Source: Zymoseptoria tritici IPO323 (taxonomy: Eukaryota; Ascomycota; Dothideomycetes; Mycosphaerellales; Mycosphaerellaceae). From it: a DNA stretch of 64,000 bases. How positions within the stretch are numbered: position 1 is the first letter of the stretch; each line of letters starts with the position of its first letter. Below are positions 42,961 through 54,680 of this stretch, in pieces. Made by a program: the position numbers and the translations under genes. The notes under the pieces were generated by a model. That model was not told the DNA's origin, did no database searches, and saw only the letters and a program-made list of their open reading frames with translations. The stretch lies in the NCBI RefSeq assembly GCF_000219625.1, contig NC_018207.1, positions 1,364,001 through 1,428,000 on the forward strand, written 5' to 3'.

Positions 42961-44583
42961 ATGTCTCGACGCACGACCCACCATGCACCAATCAGAGCCA
43001 CAATCAGAGCTCATACACCTGCCTACGGCCCTCCCCCACCAGAACCCCTAAACGACCAAGGCGAGCGCGCCTTCTTCTCCCCAGAACATAACGCCTGGCT
43101 CGACAACCTCTACGGCTGGCCCGCCGGTTCCGCCTTGGGGATCTATCAAGCCAACGCCGCCTTACGCGAAGATGCACGCCGTCTCATCGATGCAGCGAAT
43201 ATGCGCAGTCCGCCGCAATACGACGCAGTCGTAACTCCAACCCATGCCGGTGATGGCAGTTCTGAGCTGGATGGCAACGATCCAAGTCCACCGCCAAACT
43301 ATACCCGGTTTGAAGTCGCTGAGAGGAGAGTCAACTCCGCTCCACGTAATCGCGAGAATTTGCCGTTCTATCGCCCCGACGCACCGCGCGGGACGAGGAT
43401 GTATCATCCTATGTGTGAAGGCGCGGTCGTGAGCAATGGACCGGGAGTAGCGCCGAGGTGTCAACCACTGCGCGAACTTCCTGGGGAGATACGGTATCGT
43501 CGAAACGCCCGGTCGAATGGAACGCAGATTCCAGATGATGTGCCCACGGGTTGGAGACTTCCAACTGGTTGGAGAGCGCACGCTGCGGCGGTGAATCTCG
43601 AGATTGAACGCGAGAGAGAGCGTCGTTCCGGCGTTGGAGTGAATTGGCTGGAGCAGCTGGGCAATCCAGTATACAACCCGGGCAATCCAGTGTACAACCC
43701 GGATCAGCTGGGCAATCCAGTATACAATCCTGAAGATCAAGCATTTCTCAGAGAAGAGCAGACTCGCTGGGAAGCCCGCCAGGCACGCCGTCAGGAAATT
43801 GTTGCGCAGGAAATGGCGAGACATGGCATAGCAGAGCTGCCGCAGGAGGACGGTGCGGAACCAACGTCCGGAACGCCTATTACCGCCTCCATGGCAGACG
43901 TCTTGCGCCGCCAAGCAAGGCATCTGGAATATTATGACCCCGTCACCCACCTCCCCCGTGTGTCGGAGTATGAACGCTTGACTGGCATCGCTCCGTTCGG
44001 GCGTGGGAATGTTCAACCGTCCCAGAATAATATCTTCGGCAACCCTCCGCCAGCAACGCCGCAAAGTGCCTTCGCGGGAGCTTCAAACCAAGGAACTCCT
44101 CGAGGGGGATTGTTCGGTCGATCGCCGAGCGTTGGTCAAAGCGGACGTCGAGTCACGTTCGCTGAGAACATTGCGGAGGAGCCGCAAACTATTGGTACCG
44201 CCAGGAGGCCTTCGGGGATCAATACTCCGCTGCATAGTCTTTTCGATCCTCAGCGCAATCCTCCTGCGACGGCGACGGCGACTTCGAATCACTTTGTTTC
44301 GGTGAGCCCACCGTCTTCCAGCGAAGGGGATGAGGAGATGGAGAATGGGGACGTGGCCGCTCGGACGGTGGTGCAAGCTGCGAGGGATGAAGTCGCCGGA
44401 GAGACGAGCCAGGAGGATTCGGACGATGAAGACCAGGAGCAAAGCCCGAGAAGCGGGACTATGGCGAGGACGGGGCTTAGCGATGCTCCTGTTGGTAACG
44501 TCAGGATCACGAGGAGGTCCCTTCGTCTTCGAGGAAGGGGAGGTTCTCGTGGTCGGGCGAGTGGTCGGGGTCGTGGGCGCTGA
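42961..44583 (+). CDS. Low-complexity protein with acidic and RG-rich C-terminus
   Basis: Single-exon reading of 540 residues from ATG 42961 (MSRRTTHHAPIRATIRAHTP). The frame is open further upstream to 42616, with an alternative in-frame ATG near 42834, but the protein-like composition starts at about 42960. Visible features: a tandem LGNPVYNP motif in three near-copies at about residues 235-258, a Glu/Arg-rich helix after it, scattered FG dipeptides (NNIFGNPPP, GGLFGRSP), an acidic tract (SSEGDEEMENG ... DSDDEDQEQ), and a C-terminal arginine-glycine tail (LRGRGGSRGRASGRGRGR). RG tails bind RNA or are methylated in many nuclear proteins. I do not recognise the family. Confidence 0.68.
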   Translation: MSRRTTHHAPIRATIRAHTPAYGPPPPEPLNDQGERAFFSPEHNAWLDNLYGWPAGSALGIYQANAALREDARRLIDAANMRSPPQYDAVVTPTHAGDGSSELDGNDPSPPPNYTRFEVAERRVNSAPRNRENLPFYRPDAPRGTRMYHPMCEGAVVSNGPGVAPRCQPLRELPGEIRYRRNARSNGTQIPDDVPTGWRLPTGWRAHAAAVNLEIERERERRSGVGVNWLEQLGNPVYNPGNPVYNPDQLGNPVYNPEDQAFLREEQTRWEARQARRQEIVAQEMARHGIAELPQEDGAEPTSGTPITASMADVLRRQARHLEYYDPVTHLPRVSEYERLTGIAPFGRGNVQPSQNNIFGNPPPATPQSAFAGASNQGTPRGGLFGRSPSVGQSGRRVTFAENIAEEPQTIGTARRPSGINTPLHSLFDPQRNPPATATATSNHFVSVSPPSSSEGDEEMENGDVAARTVVQAARDEVAGETSQEDSDDEDQEQSPRSGTMARTGLSDAPVGNVRITRRSLRLRGRGGSRGRASGRGRGR

Positions 44584-45063
44584 GGTCGTGAGGATCGGCT
44601 AGATCGTGAGGTTCGGCTGCCTCAGTTAAAGTCCTTGCTATAGTCATCACTCATGTAATTCGCAAAATTCGAAGCGTACCAACCTCTTTCAATGCAGAGC
44701 ATCTCGTTCGGAAGGTAAGCCCAGCCGGACTAGGCATGCAATGAGGAGGGAATTGGCCGGATAACATTCGCTGTATTTCTGCATTTGCTGCTTGTGCGCC
44801 GCTCTGTCCGAGATTCATACTCTTTCTACGCTCGTCTCGCTCGTAGATCCTCGAATGGCTCTTTCGACGCCATGCAACGGCCTGCTGGAAGCCGTGCTCG
44901 ATACAGGCGCTCTTGAGATGTCCGATGTCCGGATCCGGTTTGACACTTCCGCTTCGAGGGACTTGGTATTGCCCAGTCATGGGGCCATGCGCGCATCGGT
45001 TGAAGAGAATTCCTTCCGGCCCAGCGACTTTTGGTCAGATATCCTTCAGTTCGTCCTCTTCCC

Positions 45064-46114
45064 TCATGTCCCACTAGCCTCCCGATAGAACGCCAACGTC
45101 TTGCCCGCACCCGCCGTGACAAACACCTCATTGCGCGCCGTCGGAGAATGCCAAAGCCACTTGACGCTCCACAAGCACTTCTCGCTCTCCGTCTGTGTAG
45201 CCACGCACTCGCGTCTCTCCACACTCCAGATCTTTGCCTTTCCATCGTATCCTCCGCTTAGCAAATACTCCCCACTCCAATTCCAATCCAAGCTCATGAT
45301 CCACGAACTGTGACCGGTGAAGTTGGCGACCTGCTCACCACTCTTTGTATCGTAAAGCGCAATGATGCGGGCGTCTCCTGCGGCGGCGAGGTAGCGATTC
45401 GCTGGGCTGAATTTCACCGCGCGGACGGGCTTGATCAGACCAGAGAGAGAGTGTGCGAGGCGGCGGGTGGCGTTGTTGAAGATGTAGATGCTGCCGTTTT
45501 GGTGGCCAGATGCGGTCATCTCACCGTTGGGAGAGATGTCGACGCTCATGCCAAAGGAACCTTTCGTTTCGTATTCGGTGAGCTTCTCTGGCGGCGTGTC
45601 GTTGGAGGTGATCGTGGCGGTGGTGTAGACATTGATGCGACCGTCGGAAGTTGTGCATGCGAGGTATTGTCCGTCCGCACTGAGTGCTGGTGCCCAATGC
45701 TCGCCTGCTTGTTTGACGTCCACCTTCATGCTGCCTTTCTCTATCCACTCGCCCTCTTCACTGCACTGCCAGAGCTTGACATCGCCGCCGGAGAAGCCTA
45801 CGCTGGCAGCTACGGTCCCATCGAGAGAGGTGCAGATGTGATGGCAACCCAAGTCGTGGGCTTTGTCGAGGGTTTGGACGAGAGGGTATGGGGTTTCGTC
45901 TTCGGTGCTGTCGGCGTGGATGGTCTGGCCACGGGTGCTGAAGATCTTGATGCTGGAAGAGCCAGAGGCGGTGAGGAGGTGTGAGGGTGTCACGGCGAGC
46001 GAGAAGATGTCTGTGGGATGCGCATTGGGCAGCGTGATGGTCTGGAGATATTGTTTCGACTGGGAGGAAGTCAGTCGCAGAGTTCAATGCAGCAGAAGTG
46101 CTCGAACATACCAT
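45064..46114 (-). CDS. SKI8: WD40 protein, Ski8/Rec14-like subunit of the Ski complex
   Basis: Two exons read leftwards, 46114-46112 and 46059-45064, giving 332 residues. Exon 1 is only the ATG codon: ATG|GTATGT ... CCCAG|TCG AAA CAA, so the protein begins MSKQYLQTITLPNAH, which matches the usual Ski8 start. Seven WD-type blades are visible, for example LLTASGSSSIKIFST, CHHICTSLDG ... VKLWQ, YLACTTSDGRINVY, SVDISPNGEMTASGHQNGSI, VKFSPANRYLAAAGDAR, LDWNWSGEYLLSGGYDGKAKIWSV and EVFVTAGAGKTLAFY. Ski8 supports the Ski2-Ski3 helicase feeding mRNA to the cytoplasmic exosome and, in some fungi, meiotic recombination. The length fits the family. The assignment rests on overall pattern and the N-terminus. 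Confidence 0.85.
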
Positions 46115-46719
46115 CTTCGGGAATTGCTCACTGTTGAAGTGTTGCGCCGAGCGAAATGAACTCACGGAATGCTCGGGAGTGAGGATGTGCGAGGATGAAG
46201 CTGAAGCAGATGGAAAGTTGAAGATGAGGTCACGATTTGGGTGGGGCCGATTTTGCTAAGGTACACGTCTTGTACGCGCGAACACATGATGAATTATCGC
46301 AAAGAGGACTCTGTATCGATCGCTGAACCAAAATGTGAATGTTCTCTCATTCGAAGCCGCCTCCGTCCTCACAGCCGAAGCCTTGCTGGCTGGATACGGA
46401 GGCGAGACCCAGACATAGGCAATGTCCTGGGATTCTAAAGTGCTTCGACGGTCTCCCCATCCGTCGCAGTCTCGACCTGAATGTCCGTGGTTTGGAGCCG
46501 CCAATGCTGAACCACTCCATCTGACCGTCCCGCACGCGCTGAGGGCGAATAAGGCGATGAGGCGCTGAATCCAGACTCGCAGCTCATAGTCGTGATTCTC
46601 TCGTCTCCGTGCACTGTGTCTGCGAGCGTCAACGGGCCAGATTGCATGCCTCCAAGCGCTTTCCACTTCATCACTGTATTCCGCCAGTGTTCTGCATGCT
46701 GCTGCTACTATGGCCCCCC

Positions 46720-47316
46720 TCATGGCTTGGTCTGAGGTTTGCCGTCCTCATCAGGTCTCGGCTCATTGTAGTAGTCCTCCCAAAGCAGCGGCTTCTCGCC
46801 CCAAAGTTTCCTCGTCTCATTTCGCTCCTCGAATTCCATTTCTCGTTCCTCCGCAAGCTGCTTCTTACTCTTGAATCCGTTGCTGAACCATTGGCGGATG
46901 CCTGAGACAATCAGGTCAGATATGCTACCAAGTTATCAATCTATCATTTCAAGGCACTCACTTTGCACGCAGTATGGACACAGAATATGCGCTCTTTTCA
47001 GTCTCCCACATGCGCTACATTTGTTCAACGCCGTCACGTCTTTCAAGGCCTTGCCGGCCATTTGCCGGTGTCGCTTCTTCATGTGACTCGTCTTCTTCTT
47101 TGGCACAGCTTTGAGCAGTCCATCCCAGATGTCTCCCAGTAGTGCAGGTATCGGTATGAGGGCGGCGGGTAATAGACTGGCATTGAGGCGGAACTCTTGG
47201 ACTTGTCGAAGCAGTGGGATGCGGTGGTTGGCGGATTCTTGTGGTAAGAGGCGTGAGCGGACAACGGGTAGGAAGGCCGAGAGGAAAGAGTTCGAGGGCG
47301 CGCGAAGTGAGGCCAT
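46720..47316 (-). CDS. MRPL32: Mitochondrial large-subunit ribosomal protein bL32m
   Basis: Two exons read leftwards, 47316-46962 and 46901-46720 (60-nt intron), giving 178 residues. The N-terminus MASLRAPSNSFLSAFLPVVRS is basic and acid-free, as for a matrix presequence. The bL32 core begins VPKKKTSHMKKRHRQMAGKA and contains a zinc ribbon, CSACGRLKRAHILCPYC, with four Cys. The intron lies just after the zinc ribbon. The C-terminal extension is fungal-type (EEREMEFEERNETRKLWGEK). In yeast the precursor is matured by the m-AAA protease; this is family knowledge. It is divergent from the septin gene, 408 bp apart. Confidence 0.92.
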
Positions 47317-47724
47317 GGCCAGGATGCGACGATGATTACGGTGTCGTCGATAATCGCTCGGAATGGGCAATGATCAATTGTCTTGCGGTCTTCAAGTCTT
47401 CAAGTCTTCAAGTCTTCCTCGCTTTCGTGCCAAGGCCGGAATCACTCCCGCCATTGGCTCGCGCTTCCCCTTTCGGTCCCTGATTGAAGCTTTGGGCAAT
47501 TGGCCGCACTTTCCAACACCCCCAAAGTCTCCCTCTCCACCGCGAGACCATCCACCGCGACTTCTCCCTGCTCGACATCGACATCGACATCGACTCGACC
47601 ACCTCCACCAACATCATCGCCGCCGACTTCCGCTCCAACACTACCACCACACCCATTGACGGGCATCCACCGCCGCGACCGTGACACGAGCACCACAACC
47701 TTCACTCCCTCCTCACTTCACACC

Positions 47725-48890
47725 ATGGCCTCCGCTATGCACGCGCAACCGCCCCAGAGCGTGTTCCCCAAGAGCCACGTCGGTTTCGACAGCATCACGA
47801 CACAGATCGAGAAGAAGCTGCTCAAGCGCGGCTTTCAGTTCAATGTCATCTGCGTGGGTATGTGCAGACATTCCATCCACAATCCAATAGCCATTGGAAA
47901 TTCTTCCTCAGCATGCTAACACGAATGCGCCTCTTCCAGGACAGACCGGCCTCGGAAAGTCGACTCTCATCAACACCATCTTCGCCTCGCACCTTGTCGA
48001 CAGCAAGGGTCGCCTCGCTCCCACCGAGCCTGGTCGCCAGACCACCGAAATCCACCCCGTCACCCACATCATCGAGGAGAACGGCGTGCGCCTCCGCCTA
48101 AACATCGTCGATACTCCTGGATACGGCGATCTCGTCAACAACGACCGCTGCTGGGACCCAATCGTCAAGTACATCAAGGACCAGCACAGCGCCTACCTCC
48201 GAAAGGAGCTCACCGCACAGCGCGAGCGCTACATCCAGGACACCCGCATCCACTGCTGCCTGTACTTCATCTCGCCTACCGGTCACGCTCTCAAGCCAAT
48301 CGATATCGTCGTGCTCAAGAAGCTGAGCGAGACAGTCAACGTGGTTCCTGTCATCGCCAAGGCCGATAGTCTGACCTTGGAGGAGAGGCAGATCTTCAAG
48401 GACCGAATCAAGGAAGAGTTTGCATTCCACAACATTCGCATGTACCCATACGACAACGAGGAGTATGATTCGGAAGAGGTGGCCATGAACTCTCAGATCA
48501 AGGTACGTGCACCACTCCTGGCCAAAAGACATTGAAACTGACACTCCCGGCCAGTCCATCATTCCCTTCGCCGTCGTCGGCAGTGAGCGCAACATCAACG
48601 TCAACGGCAAGACTGTGCGTGGCCGCCAGAACCGCTGGGGAACAATCAACGTCGAAGACGAGAAGCACTGCGAATTCGTCTACCTCCGCGACTTCCTCAC
48701 CCGTACCCATCTCCAGGACTTGATCGACACGACCTCGCAAATCCACTACGAGTCCTTCCGCGCCAAGCAGCTCCTTGCCCTCAAGGAGAGCTCCGCCCAA
48801 GTTCACCAGGGTGGCAGCCGACCAATTTCTCCAGCAGCGGATCGCGAGCTCAGCAGGCAGAGCCAGCGCATGACCATGAACGGGTACTAG
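47725..48890 (+). CDS. CDC10: Septin, Cdc10 group
   Basis: Three exons, 47725-47857, 47940-48502 and 48555-48890, giving 343 residues. GTPase motifs: P-loop GQTGLGKS at about residue 45 (formed across intron 1, split Gly codon), switch II DTPGYGD, and G4 AKAD. The septin unique element follows (RNINVNGKTVRGRQNRWGTI). A short basic patch before the P-loop (KKLLKRGF) corresponds to the lipid-binding polybasic region. No C-terminal coiled coil is present: the protein stops soon after the fold, which is typical of the Cdc10 subgroup (AspD in Aspergillus). Septins form heteropolymeric filaments at septa and hyphal tips. Introns are 82 and 52 nt. Confidence 0.95.
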
Positions 48891-50370
48891 ATGAGATTGG
48901 ATCCCTGCTCCTCCTCCTTCTTTGCCCTTCACGTTCAACCTCACCTTGCTACCGATCCGCTGATACCCACCTACCTACACACCCGCAACTTGTTAATGTC
49001 AAATCTTGGAGCATATCTTAATCTCTTCCCACTCTGTCCCGTTCCTGTGTCCCTTTCTCCACTGCATCATGCCCCATCAATCGCATTCGCCTTGCTAATT
49101 TGATCCTTCGCTTTGCGTTTCAGACCAGCCTCTGCCGGTCCAAAGCCACCGATGTCTGCCCCGGGCACGCACACTCGCGGATTCGCCAGCCAAGGGTAAC
49201 TTGAATCACTTTCCCATGCTCTTACCAGTCCGCACATTGTGTCACTTGCTGGACTGTTGGCTGAGTATGTTGCGAGCAGATCACAGCATCACTTGAGTGG
49301 ACCTCCGGGCATGAGTGGTATGCATCCACATCGACGCAGTGGAAGCGATGGCGTTGGAGCGCTGGTCAAAGGCTTCATGCCGCAGATCAAGTGATGGCAA
49401 GTGACGGGTGCGAGACAAAGGGCGGTCAGGTGCAACGATGAAGCATGTTTTCAGACGAGTGGATTTGGATTTTCTTTGGTATCTCTGCGCAGCGAAAGCG
49501 TCTTTCGAGAGTCCGGGATTGGGTTCGATGATGATTGCAGTGGAGTGCGGATAATCCAGGAATGAATTTCAATGCTGACAACGTTACTCCTTTCACATCC
49601 CTGGAATCATTCCGACATGTTCTTCGATCTACAGCCTCATCTCACGCGATTCTCCCAATGCTGCACAACCATGAGCACTGCCGTTCACTCGCGTTACTCG
49701 ATTGAGGCATCTCGCCGCGCCTGAATAATAACAAAGTCCGCATGCTGTCCCTCTTTGACTTTCACACAAGCACTGGCCGTCTTACCGCCTCACCTGCCAC
49801 GTAATCTATGCCACTCGCTCCTCCGGCGATCATCGAATGTGGTCAGCCTCCGGAGGGAAAACTGCAAGTCTGAAATCCTCCGATCGGCAGAACCTGGAGC
49901 CGTGATCACTAGCGGGAACGTTCCTGCAGTTTTGACTCGGTCACACTCGGAGAGACATTGGATTTCTGGAATCCTTGCCTCGATCGGACCGGAATGCTGG
50001 GATCTTGCTCGATGTGGGCGAACGGAATCGAAGGCGAAATGGATCGAAGTTTTTCTAGCATTGTCCTCAATCGTTCGAGTCCATGCTGCGAAGTCCATCA
50101 TGTCATCGATAGCTGAGCGGTGCTGTGACTGAGGTCGCTCGCAAGGCCATCCCTCTCCGGACGGACGAACATCCGGGGGCACGGCAGCAGCCGCCCTGGC
50201 TTGATCGGAACGCCGGCAAGGGTCTGGACTGGGCTCAGCTTTGGCTTTGACCTCTCAAATGAGCCGCTGAGACATGGGGGTGAGGGAGAAAGCCAAATCG
50301 GCGCGAGGAGAAGAGGCGGAGACGATGTGATGGGACACGGGGCTTGAGTCGGTCGGGGACGCGTGGAGGG
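48891..50370. other. 1.5-kb intergenic region before the cupredoxin gene
   Basis: The first part is septin 3' UTR (TC-rich). Beyond about 49100 I see no supportable gene on either strand. Confidence 0.4.
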
Positions 50371-50376
50371 TATAAG
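50371..50376 (+). promoter_or_regulatory. TATA box of the cupredoxin gene
   Basis: TATAAG lies ~150 bp upstream of the ATG at 50525. A TTGCTCAAA shortly after (50397) partly resembles the yeast copper-regulatory core TTTGCTC, but this is weak. Confidence 0.5.
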
Positions 50377-50524
50377 TATCCTCGATTACTTGCTCAAACT
50401 TGCGCTCGTTTGATCCTCGCTCACCTTATCTGGAAAATCCACGCCATTCGACATTTCGACCAATCCGAGACCGGTAATTCTGTATATTCACTCATTCGAA
50501 CGCGTCGCTTGCACCATCGCTACC

Positions 50525-51466
50525 ATGCACTCCACACTCTCCATCGCTTCGGTCCTGGCCGTCCTCGCGGGCCAGACTCTTGCTGTCACGCACATGGTCA
50601 TGACTGATGGCATTGCGTTCTCGCCAAGCGTATGTCCATACCTTCGATGCACAAGTATCGAGTGATCTCGTGCTAACGATGCATCTCGAATGAACAGTCT
50701 GTCTCCAACGTCGCCTCAGGCGACGAAATCAGCGTCACCTTCAGCACCCAGATCCCACACAACATCATCTCGAGCACGTTCGATGCACCATGCACGTACA
50801 ATGAAGCCGGCGGCGTCGCATCCTTGACATACAAGAAGGGTGAGGTGTTCGTGTTCAAGGTCAACTCGACGGATCCGCAATGGTTCTACTGCTCTGTTGG
50901 GTAAGTTCATCTTCCGAACTCATGGCGTCCGACTCTGAACCACATTCTGATTGATGCTTCTCAGTGACCACTGCAACGAGGGCATGATCTTCGCCATCAA
51001 CCCTTCCAGCACCGAGACCGTCGAGGAGGCCCAAAACAAAGCCGCCAACGCCGACATCACGCTAGCGAACAACGAGGTTGCGATCGGTGGAGCCGTGGGT
51101 GGTTCCGGATCCAGCTCTGGTGACATGTCAGGCATGTCAGGCATGTCCATGTCATCCGGCTCCATGTCCTCCGGCTCCATGACGATGGACATGTCCTCCG
51201 GCTCCATGACCATGGATATGTCCTCCGGCTCCATGACCATGGACATGTCCTCCATGCCCTCAATGGCCAGCACCATGACTATGGCGAGCGGCGGCATGAG
51301 CATGAGCAGTGGCAGGGCTTCTGGTAGTGGTGCGATGGCGACGGGTGGAAGCATGACCTCGAGCGCTGCTCCGGCCTCGCAGACTGGTGGTGCTGCAACG
51401 GTGGCGGGTGGATCTGTTGCTTTGGCTGGTGCGCTTTTGGCTGGTGCGGCTGCTTTTGCGTTGTAG
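50525..51466 (+). CDS. GPI-type secreted cupredoxin with Met-rich linker
   Basis: Three exons, 50525-50629, 50698-50900 and 50965-51466, giving 269 residues. The signal peptide is MHSTLSIASVLAVLAGQTLA. A cupredoxin fold covers about residues 20-125 with a full set of plausible type-1 copper ligands: His in TQIPHNIIS, then Cys, His and Met in FYCSVGDHCNEGM, split by intron 2. A Ser/Met/Asp-rich linker of about 60 residues follows, built from repeats of SSGSMTMDM, and then a Ser/Thr/Ala/Gly tail with a C-terminal hydrophobic helix (ALAGALLAGAAAFAL) expected of a GPI-anchor signal. The product should sit on the plasma membrane or wall. Copper binding or surface redox roles are inferred; many fungal relatives are called extracellular serine-rich proteins. 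Confidence 0.88.
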
Positions 51467-51677
51467 ATCTTTGGGGTTGGGAAGGGTAAAAGATGGGATG
51501 TGATGATGGATAATGGAGTGGTGTATGATATCGAGCATGAATTTCACGCCGTGTTCGGAACTCAGTGACCTTGGCTGCTGTCCGCGTGGTGATTGTCAAC
51601 GTGTATAATGATCGTGGGTCAAGACGAAGAGTGTCAATCTCGCTAACATCCACATCAGCATCCCACCAAAACCCACC

Positions 51678-54242
51678 TCACAACCCCTTCCAAAACACCG
51701 TCTCCTCGATCTCCAACACCGCACTCCTCGGCGTATTCTTACTACTCGTTCCCACCAAAACCGTATACCCTCCCTTCTCCGAGACCCAGCCATCCCTCCC
51801 TTCATGATAAAAGCTAGTAGCATACTTCTTCGACAGCTTCACCTCCGCCTTCGCAGTCTCTCCCGCTTCCAGAAAGACCTTGACAAAACCCTTCAACTCC
51901 TTGACCGGTCTCACGATGCTGGGACTCTTTGGCGCGACGTAGACTTGCACGACTTCTGCGCCCGCGAGGTTGCCTGTGTTGGAGACGTCGATGGAGACAA
52001 GGACCTCGTCGAAATCTGGTAATGACGAGATTTGAGGTGCGCCGAGAGAAAAGGTGGTGTAACTCAACCCATGGCCGAAGGGGAAGAGAACCTCCTTCTT
52101 CGTCTTTTCGAAGAAGCGATAGCCGATGTAGACGTCTTCGCCGTACAGCACACGGTTGTCGTCGCTGGTGAAATTGAGGAAAGCCGGGTTATCTTCGTTG
52201 CGTTTCGGGAAGCTCAGACTCAATTTGCCAGATGGATTCGTGTTCCCGTAGATAACATCCGCGATCGCGTTGCCGGTCTCGTTGCCGCCGTACCACGCCT
52301 GGACGATGACGGCCGCTTTGTCGGCCCACGGCATTGTGACGGGAGTTCCAGATTGCATGACCACAGCGGTATTCGGGTTCGCGGCGAGTACGGCGTTGAT
52401 CAGATCGTCTGAGCCTGGCGGGAGGTCCATGTGTGGACGGTCGTAGCCTTCGGATTCCCAGTCGCTGTTCAGACCAGCTACCAAGACGACTTGCTCGACT
52501 TGTTTCGCGAGGGCGACTGCTCGGGCGATTTCGTCGGTGATGTTGACTTTGCGGTAACAGCCGAGTCTCAAAGCACCGGCACCGAAAGCCGTGACGCCTT
52601 CTTTCTTGTAGGTGATGGTCGGCAAGGTACCGAATTCGACGTGAACGTCGTACGTCCTCCCGGCTTCGAGATGGATGGATCCGATTTCCTCGCGCGTGCC
52701 GATGCCGAAGAAAGCTTCGCCGGGAACTTGCTTGGTCATGTTGTCGACGACGAGGTTGCCGTCAACGAAGACTTTCGCGGTGCCGGCGACGGAGCAGCTG
52801 AAATCGTACTCGTGAGTTTCCTCGGGAGTGATTTGGCAGTCCACATCGCCGTAGAAGAGGAAGGTGTCTAGTTTTGGGTTCTTGTAGTCGAAGAGTGAGA
52901 TCATGGTACTGTCGATGATGACTTCGTCCAGCAGCTTTCGGTGAGGATCTGAGTGTGGCTCGAGGAAGAGTTTCATGGTCAGGCCGCGCTCGCCGGTTTT
53001 TGTCTTGGCGATGTTGGAGAGCAGTGGTAGAGACTTCCAGCCTGGTGCGCCGAGCTCGTATTGTGCATCTTTGCACTTGGCTCGGATTCCTTCTAGGGGA
53101 GTTACCGCGTAGTAGGGCGCGAGAGAAGCAGAACCGCCGCCGCAGTATGCTGCAAAGGCGGCGTTGGGTCCGATCACGGCTACGGACTTTTCTTTTTTGA
53201 AGGGTAGAATCGACCTCTCGTTCTTCATCAATACAATGCTACTGCTGGCGATGGATCTCAGCAGGGCAGAGGTCTCGGGAGTGTTGATGGTGGTCTCTAC
53301 TGCGTTCTCCTCGATCTGTAGTGGGATCAGTTTCTTGATGAGCTTCAAGACTTCGCGGACTCGGGCGTCGAGATGATGCTTAAGGACCTTGCCGCATCCC
53401 ATTGCACGGGTAACTTGGTCTCCTCGGAGTCCAGAAGGTCCGGGCATTTCCAAGTCCAGGCCCGCTTTGATGGCCTCGGTGGTCGAATAGATGCCGAACC
53501 AGTCTGACATCACGAGTCCATCAAAACCCCATTCTTTGCGGAGAATGTCCTGGAGTAATTTGGGGTTCTCGGAGGCGTGTAAACCATTGACCAGATTGTA
53601 CGCGGTCATGTACGCCATCGGCTTCGCATCTCGCTGCGCGATCTGGAATGGCAAGAGGTAGACTTCCCGCAGGGCTCGCTCGGTCAGGATACTGTTGCTG
53701 GACATTCGCTTGTCCTCTTGATCATTGCATACAAAGTGCTTGAGTGTGGCAGCAACTCCAGTCGATTGGATGCCGTTGATGGAAGCGGCAGCCATATTGC
53801 CAGCAAGCACCGGATCCTCGGAGAATGATTCGAAGCCTCGGCCACCGAGTGGTCCTCGTTGCATGTTGACCGTGGGACCGAGCAGGATAGATGCACCTTT
53901 CGCGATGGATTCTCTTCCCATGAGCTCGCCTCCCTTCTTGATCAGGTCGACGTCCCATGTCGCTCCCAGAGCAGTGCCTACAAGATGTCAGATGATACTG
54001 TCCATCGGCTCCACTGATCTGATCCACATACCGCAAGGAAGACATGCTGCGGGAACACCTTGGAAGAATCGTGTGCCTCTTATACCGTTCGGGCCATCAG
54101 AGGTTCGGAGTGCAGGTATACCAAGGCGTGGTACGCCAGCCAGGTGCCAGAAGTCCGTTCCTGAAATCAAGGATATCTTCTCTGAGGTCGTGAGCTGAGC
54201 GAGGACATCTTCCACGTCGAAGTCTTGATGATTGGCAACCAT
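51678..54242 (-). CDS. GH3 beta-glucosidase with PA14 domain, probably intracellular
   Basis: Two exons read leftwards, 54242-54032 and 53977-51678 (54-nt intron), giving 836 residues. The start [19 protein letters not shown] is chosen because the GH3 fold begins there; in-frame sequence upstream would add a hydrophobic stretch but is probably leader. GH3 N-terminal domain with [18 protein letters not shown] and the nucleophile in LVMSDWFG (Asp at about 229). The GH3 C-terminal domain is split by a PA14 insertion at about 400-550 ([19 protein letters not shown] ... VFVDG). A fibronectin-III-like domain ends the protein ([11 protein letters not shown]). No signal peptide is seen, as in other PA14-bearing fungal enzymes. 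It hydrolyses beta-glucosides such as cello-oligosaccharides. Confidence 0.94.
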
Positions 54243-54680
54243 GGCGGAAATCTCCAAGGCGTGGAGGGCTTCTGGCAGATGTATGAAGAGGCACGTACAG
54301 AGGGAGGGCTGGAGCAGTGCGCAAGAGAAGGGAGTGCTTGAAAGATCAGAAGCTATGGAATATGAGCTAATAAAGAAATGGAACACTTATCTGGTGAGGA
54401 TCATGGCGGCTAAATGAAGCAAAAGACTGGGTTGCGTCGCCGGAGCGAGAAGCTCGTATAGACCGATCCACGTCTGGCTGCATCGACATGACCGACATGT
54501 CGGCGGCAGTCGACGAGATGCACCTTCCTCGATGGAATCATCCTGGATTTTGCATGCGAAAGCATCAGGATGTATGCGAGGCGGTCACTCGGCGGGGTAA
54601 GATGTCGGGTAGGAGGGCCGCGAGTCCGACGGATGCTGGCGGGGCACGAGTCTTGGCATTGCGAGACGGGAGCGATAGAA
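54243..54680. other. Transition between gene space and repeat block
   Basis: Ordinary composition with normal CA and TG content, up to about 54675. No gene is seen beyond the promoter of the beta-glucosidase. Confidence 0.4.
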
